Source of the DNA: Rhodobacter sp.
Lineage (GTDB): Bacteria > Pseudomonadota > Alphaproteobacteria > Rhodobacterales > Rhodobacteraceae
Direction of reading: 5' to 3'
Assembly (NCBI GenBank): GCA_027484985.1
Contig: JAIXRW010000003.1
Location: 1 to 62,090 of the forward strand
DNA: 62,090 bases
Part shown: positions 58,556 through 62,090 of the stretch, piece by piece
Layout of the letters: each line of letters begins with the position of its first letter
How positions within the stretch are numbered: the stretch's first letter is position 1
Made by a program: the position numbers and the translations under genes
Notes under the pieces: model-generated
Database searches by the model: none
The model's input: only the letters and a program-made list of their open reading frames with translations
Told to the model about the DNA's origin: nothing

Positions 58556-59470
58556 ATGCGGCAGGCAGACAGGGGGCAGGACTCGGGGCAGGATAAGGCG
58601 TGGCTGTGGCCGGTGCTGGCCTTTGTGCTGGTGATCAGCTGGAGCGGCGGGTTCATCGGCCTGCGCTATGCCAGCGAGGGGGCGCCCGTCACGCTGGTGC
58701 TGTTCTGGCGGACGCTGGTTTCGGGGCTGGTGCTGTTGCCGCTGGCGCTGGCATTCGGGCCGCGCATGGGCGGGCGGGCGGTGGCGGGGCAGATGGCCTG
58801 TGGCGTGGTGGGGATGTTCGTCTATCTGGGCGGTTTCGCGCTGGCGATCGGGGCGCGGGTGCCGACGGGGCTGGTCGCGCTGATTGCCGATCTGGTGCCG
58901 TTGGCCATTGCGGTTCTGTCGGCGCCCGTGCTGGGCGAGCGGTTGGGCCTGCGGCAATGGCTGGGCACGGGAATTGCGGTGGCGGGCGTGCTGGCGGTAT
59001 CGGCGGGAAGCGTGACGCTGGGCCATGCGCCGCTTTGGGCCTATGGGTTGCCGGTGGGGGCGATGCTGGCTTTTGCCGCGCTGACGGTGGTGCAAAAGCG
59101 GGTCGGGGCCTTTGGCTTGCCCATCCACCAAAGCCTGTGCATCCAGAGCCTGACGGCGGCGGCCTGTTTCGGGCTGGTGCGCGGGGGCGATGTGGCCCCG
59201 CCGATGGAGGCGCATTTCCTGTTTGGCGTGGCCTGGCTGGTGATCGTGGCGACCTTTGTCAGTTACACGGTCTATTACCTGTGCCTGCGGCTGTATCCGG
59301 CGGCGCGGGTGGCGAGCGTGATCTACCTGTCGCCGCCGCTGACCATGATATGGGGTTGGGCGATGTTCGGCGAGGCGCTGTCGGCGCTGATGTTCGCGGG
59401 GCTGGCTGTTACCTTTGTCGGGGTGTGGCTGGCGCAGGGCGGGGCGCGGGTGGCGGCGGTTGCCCCGTGA
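58556..59470 (+). CDS. EamA/DMT-family permease
   Basis: The 304-residue inner-membrane protein has ten hydrophobic segments in two EamA repeats (ISWSGGFIGLRYASEGAPVT, then ASVIYLSPPLTMIWGWAMFG). The family exports amino acids or small metabolites. It lies 66 bases after the molybdoenzyme gene and may be transcribed with it. It could handle the same substrate or product, but nothing in the sequence shows this. Confidence 0.9.
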   Translation: MRQADRGQDSGQDKAWLWPVLAFVLVISWSGGFIGLRYASEGAPVTLVLFWRTLVSGLVLLPLALAFGPRMGGRAVAGQMACGVVGMFVYLGGFALAIGARVPTGLVALIADLVPLAIAVLSAPVLGERLGLRQWLGTGIAVAGVLAVSAGSVTLGHAPLWAYGLPVGAMLAFAALTVVQKRVGAFGLPIHQSLCIQSLTAAACFGLVRGGDVAPPMEAHFLFGVAWLVIVATFVSYTVYYLCLRLYPAARVASVIYLSPPLTMIWGWAMFGEALSALMFAGLAVTFVGVWLAQGGARVAAVAP

Positions 59471-59510
59471 CGGGCGGCGTGGCAGGCTGCGGCGCAAGGG
59501 GGGGGCAGGG

Positions 59511-61469
59511 ATGACAGGCAGGGGTTTTCCGCATCTTTTCAGGCCGTTGGAGATAAGGGGGCGGGTCATCCGCAACCGGATTCTATCCACCGGGCATGAC
59601 ACCGTGCTGCCCGAGGCGGCGACGGTGAATGACGCGCTGGTCGCCTATCACGCTGCGCGGGCGCGGGGCGGGGTGGGGTTGATCGTCACCCAAGTGGCGG
59701 GGGTGCACGAGACGGCGCGCTATACATCGCATCTGCTGATGGCGGTGGATGACGGCTGTATCGCCGGCTATCGCGCCTTGGCCGAGGCCTGCCATGCGGA
59801 AGGGGCGGTGGTGGTGAGCCAGTTGTTCCATCCGGGGCGCGAGATCATGGAAAGTGCCGACGGGCTGCTGGCCGTGGCCTATGCGCCGAGTGTGTCGCCC
59901 AACGAGCGGTTCCGCGTGATGCCGCGGGCGCTGGATGTGGCGATGATCGAAGAGATCGTGGCAGGATATGCGGCGGCGGCGCGGCGGATGAAGGCGGCGG
60001 GGATGGATGGCGTCGAGTTCGTGGCGAGCCATGGCTATCTGCCCGCGCAATTCCTGAACCCCCGTGTGAACCGGAGGGACGATGCCTATGGCGGCAGTGA
60101 TGCGGGGCGGCTGAAGTTCCTGCGCGACTGTCTGGTGGCAATGCGGGATGCGGCGGGGAACGATTTCATCATCGGGATGCGGATCAGTTCCGACGAGCGG
60201 GACGAGGCGGGGTTGCAGGCCGACGAGGTGATTGCCGCCTGTATCGCGCTGGAGCCGCTGGTGGATTACGTGAACGTCACGGCGGGGACGAGCGCCACCT
60301 TGGGCGGGGCCACGCATATCGTGCCGCCGATGGCGGTGGCGCATGGTTATCTGGCATCCGAGGCGGGGCGGATCAAGGCGGCGTTGCGGGTGCCGGTTTT
60401 CGTGGCGGGGCGGATCAACCAGCCGCAAGAGGCCGAGGCCATTCTGGCGCGGGGCGAGGCCGATATGTGCGGGATGACACGGGCCCTGATCTGCGACCCT
60501 GACATGCCGGCCAAGGCGGATGCGGGACGGGTGGATGATATCCGCGCCTGTATCGGCTGCAATCAGGCCTGTATCGGGCATTTCCATCGCGGTTTGCCGA
60601 TTTCGTGCATCCAATATCCCGAAACGGGGCGGGAATTGCGGTTTGGCGATCTGGGGCGGGCGGAACGGCGGAAGCAGGTGATGGTGGTGGGCGGTGGACC
60701 CGCGGGGATGAAGGCCGCGATCACGGCGGCCAAGCGGGGGCACGCGGTCACGCTGTATGAGGCCGAGGCGCAATTGGGCGGGCAGGTGCGGCTGGCGCAA
60801 CTGCTGCCGGGGCGGGCCGAGTTTGGCGGGATCATCACCAACCTTGCCCATGAGATGCAGATGCATCAGGTGCGGGTGGTCAGGGGCCGGCGGGTGGATG
60901 CCGCGCTGGTGCGGTCGGAAGCGCCCGATGCGGTGGTGATCGCCACGGGGGCGGTGCCCTTTGTGCCCGACATGCCCGATGACGGATCGGTTCAGGTGGT
61001 GACCGCGTGGCAGGTGCTGCGGCGCGAGGTAAAGGCGGGGGCGCGGGTGGTCGTGGCCGATTGGCGCGGCGACTGGATCGGGCCGGGGATCGCCGAGGCG
61101 CTGGTGCGCGAGGGGTGTTCGGTGCAACTCGCGGTGGCGGGCACGCATGTGGGCGAAAGCCTGCCGCTTTATGTGCGCGACACCATCGCGGGGGGGCTGC
61201 ACCGGCTGGGCGTGACGGTCACGGCCTATGCGCGGCTATACGGGGTGGATGGCGGGACGGTCTATCTGCAACATGCGGCCAGCGGAGCGGCGATGCCGGT
61301 CGAGGCGGTGGATACGCTGGTGCTGTGCATGGGGCACAGGCCGGTGGACGGGTTGCGGGCCGAACTGGCGGGGCTGGGGGTCGAGGTGGTGATGGCGGGG
61401 GATTGTCTGGCCCCGCGCACCGCCGAGGAAGCGGTGTTCGAAGGGTTGCGGGTGGCGGCAGGGTTGTAG
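59511..61469 (+). CDS. Iron-sulfur flavin oxidoreductase (2,4-dienoyl-CoA reductase/StcD-like)
   Basis: The 652-residue protein has an N-terminal FMN-binding TIM barrel (about 10-350: RPLEIRGRVIRNRILSTGHD, FLNPRVNRRDDAYGGS). The four-cysteine [4Fe-4S] segment is CIGCNQACIGHFHRGLPISC, and a C-terminal FAD/NAD domain follows (VMVVGGGPAGMKAAITAAKR). Family members reduce dienoyl-CoA or demethylate N-methylated amino acids such as stachydrine; which applies is unclear. GGGCAGGG precedes the ATG at 59511. A copy of the dispersed repeat follows the stop. Confidence 0.92.
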   Translation: MTGRGFPHLFRPLEIRGRVIRNRILSTGHDTVLPEAATVNDALVAYHAARARGGVGLIVTQVAGVHETARYTSHLLMAVDDGCIAGYRALAEACHAEGAVVVSQLFHPGREIMESADGLLAVAYAPSVSPNERFRVMPRALDVAMIEEIVAGYAAAARRMKAAGMDGVEFVASHGYLPAQFLNPRVNRRDDAYGGSDAGRLKFLRDCLVAMRDAAGNDFIIGMRISSDERDEAGLQADEVIAACIALEPLVDYVNVTAGTSATLGGATHIVPPMAVAHGYLASEAGRIKAALRVPVFVAGRINQPQEAEAILARGEADMCGMTRALICDPDMPAKADAGRVDDIRACIGCNQACIGHFHRGLPISCIQYPETGRELRFGDLGRAERRKQVMVVGGGPAGMKAAITAAKRGHAVTLYEAEAQLGGQVRLAQLLPGRAEFGGIITNLAHEMQMHQVRVVRGRRVDAALVRSEAPDAVVIATGAVPFVPDMPDDGSVQVVTAWQVLRREVKAGARVVVADWRGDWIGPGIAEALVREGCSVQLAVAGTHVGESLPLYVRDTIAGGLHRLGVTVTAYARLYGVDGGTVYLQHAASGAAMPVEAVDTLVLCMGHRPVDGLRAELAGLGVEVVMAGDCLAPRTAEEAVFEGLRVAAGL

Positions 61470-61510
61470 CGCCATGGCCTGACAGGTTGCCCGTGCCCCA
61501 CCTGCGGGAC

Positions 61511-61558
61511 GGGGGGCCAGCCCCCCGGCCCCCGGAGTATTTGGGCAAAGGTGAAAGC
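61511..61558 (+). repeat. Dispersed intergenic repeat, copy C
   Basis: GGGGGGCCAGCCCCCC hairpin followed by CCCGGAGTATTTGGGCAAAG and GTGAAAGC. It lacks the second hairpin, as copy B does. It lies 42 bases after the flavin oxidoreductase stop and may terminate its transcription. Confidence 0.6.
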
Positions 61559-61715
61559 GCATAAGCAATCAAATGTAATTTAGAAAGGACCGCCCCAAGA
61601 CTTAGACAGCGAAGCTATCTTTTGGACAGGGCGGCCCCGCGGAACGCTAAATATAGCGTGAACAAAACCAGAAACCACACAATGTCAAATAACGACACCA
61701 AATAGAAGAACAACC

Positions 61716-61780
61716 GACTTGCCCACACCCCCGAAAACTCCAATACTTGGAGTTTCCGTTTTCGGGGGTGTGGACAAGTC
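61716..61780. repeat. Long perfect-arm hairpin
   Basis: Arms of 23 bases (61716-61738 and 61758-61780) pair with one mismatch, and an inner inverted repeat ACTCCAA-TAC-TTGGAGT (61737-61753) sits between them. It is far stronger than the terminators elsewhere in the window and lies in DNA of clearly lower GC. It could be a mobile-element end, a structured RNA or a bidirectional terminator. Confidence 0.6.
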
Positions 61781-62090
61781 TCATCGTCGCGCGAGTGACA
61801 CGGCACAGCCGTCTCACCCACCCCAAGACTGCGCCCGCAAGCGGGCTTGCCCTTCGGGCCGCTTCGCGGGCTTGGGGCGTGCAAGCCGTCTGGCCTGACC
61901 GTCGAAATCAAGAACGGCGGTCACACCACGGAATGAACCGTCTTGCGGCACCGCCGCCAGACTTCCGCACATTGTCCTTTGGGCGTTCTTTGCAGGTCGG
62001 GATGTCGCGCACAAGTGAATCGAGACGATGCAACACCCCGCCCCCAAACGCCCGTTCATCGGACAACGCGCGGCGGGGGGCAGGGGGGAG
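61781..62090. other. Unassigned right edge
   Basis: No gene here can be supported. A minus-strand frame at 61814-62059 (81 codons) and an overlapping one are both open, but neither resembles a known family nor has a clear ribosome binding site. The stretch contains CGGGCTTGCCCTTCGGGCCG-type inverted repeats. Together with the hairpin at 61716 and the lower-GC stretch 61559-61780, it looks like a boundary of inserted DNA or the edge of a remnant. Confidence 0.3.

Noticed and set aside
107..61570. A shared 13-mer (CGCATAAGCAATC) near both ends of the window
   Set aside because: Many chance 13-mer matches are expected in a 62-kb sequence, and the flanks do not align.
61615..61911. Minus-strand ORF with a hydrophobic C-terminus at the right edge
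   Set aside because: The frame runs through the 65-base hairpin and has no recognisable start signal or family; the hydrophobic part could be chance in a low-GC stretch.
1..62090. tRNA, rRNA, CRISPR arrays, complete insertion sequences
   Set aside because: None was seen on either strand. The KGG-gene repeats at 48427-48700 are in-frame protein repeats, not a CRISPR array.

Overview
The window is GC-rich alphaproteobacterial DNA, most likely from a member of the Rhodobacterales/Rhodobacteraceae. The evidence is a PhyR-NepR-EcfG general stress module, a DnaA-like plasmid-type replication module with parAB, a succinoglycan-like exo cluster, and heavy codon bias that creates many long antisense shadow frames. 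I see no rRNA, tRNA or CRISPR array.

Layout: 1-3.7 kb holds a broken gene end, a Panacea-domain protein, phyR, nepR, ecfG and two small stress genes. 3.8-7.3 kb holds a hypothetical gene and a marR-emrA-emrB efflux operon. 7.8-18.7 kb is a sugar-acid (idonate/gluconate-type) catabolic region: a LacI regulator, gluconokinase, dehydrogenases, an SMP-30 lactonase and a ribose-type ABC importer, tied together by two near-identical palindromic operators. 19.2-23.5 kb is a replicon module: DnaA-like initiator, iteron-bearing intergenic region, parA, parB, three copies of a parS-like palindrome, and a VapBC-type toxin-antitoxin pair. 23.5-25.9 kb carries a LuxR-type regulator, a glycine-zipper lipoprotein, a possible second NepR-like protein and a low-complexity stress-type protein. 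26-45 kb is an exopolysaccharide cluster: glycosyltransferases, two GH16 glycanases, a PglK-like ABC transporter, export proteins, GalU, polymerase, ExoY, ExoA and an ExoL-like enzyme. An outer-membrane efflux lipoprotein follows. 45-49 kb holds a fuconate-type dehydratase, a membrane protein, and PRC-barrel, KGG-repeat and small membrane stress proteins. 49.6-52.7 kb is a large RTX subtilase. 52.7-55.1 kb is an HWE kinase, a single-domain response regulator, an Hpt protein and an RcnB-like protein. 55-61.5 kb holds a TetR regulator, an isoquinoline-oxidoreductase-type molybdoenzyme, a DMT permease and an iron-sulfur flavin oxidoreductase. The last 0.6 kb is atypical and contains a long hairpin.

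The most striking pattern is the alphaproteobacterial EcfG promoter (GGAAC, 16-17 bases, CGTT). I find eight exact copies by eye. Two are nested on opposite strands between phyR and nepR. Others precede the csbD-like gene, a LuxR regulator, the low-complexity protein, a small membrane protein and the single-domain response regulator; the eighth lies in the exo region. Near-matches precede the lipoprotein, the KGG-repeat protein and the outer-membrane lipoprotein. The window therefore appears to carry both the core of the general stress response and a good part of its output, together with a candidate kinase/response-regulator input arm 50 kb away. The replication/partition module suggests an extrachromosomal replicon or chromid, or an integrated one; the sequence alone does not decide this.
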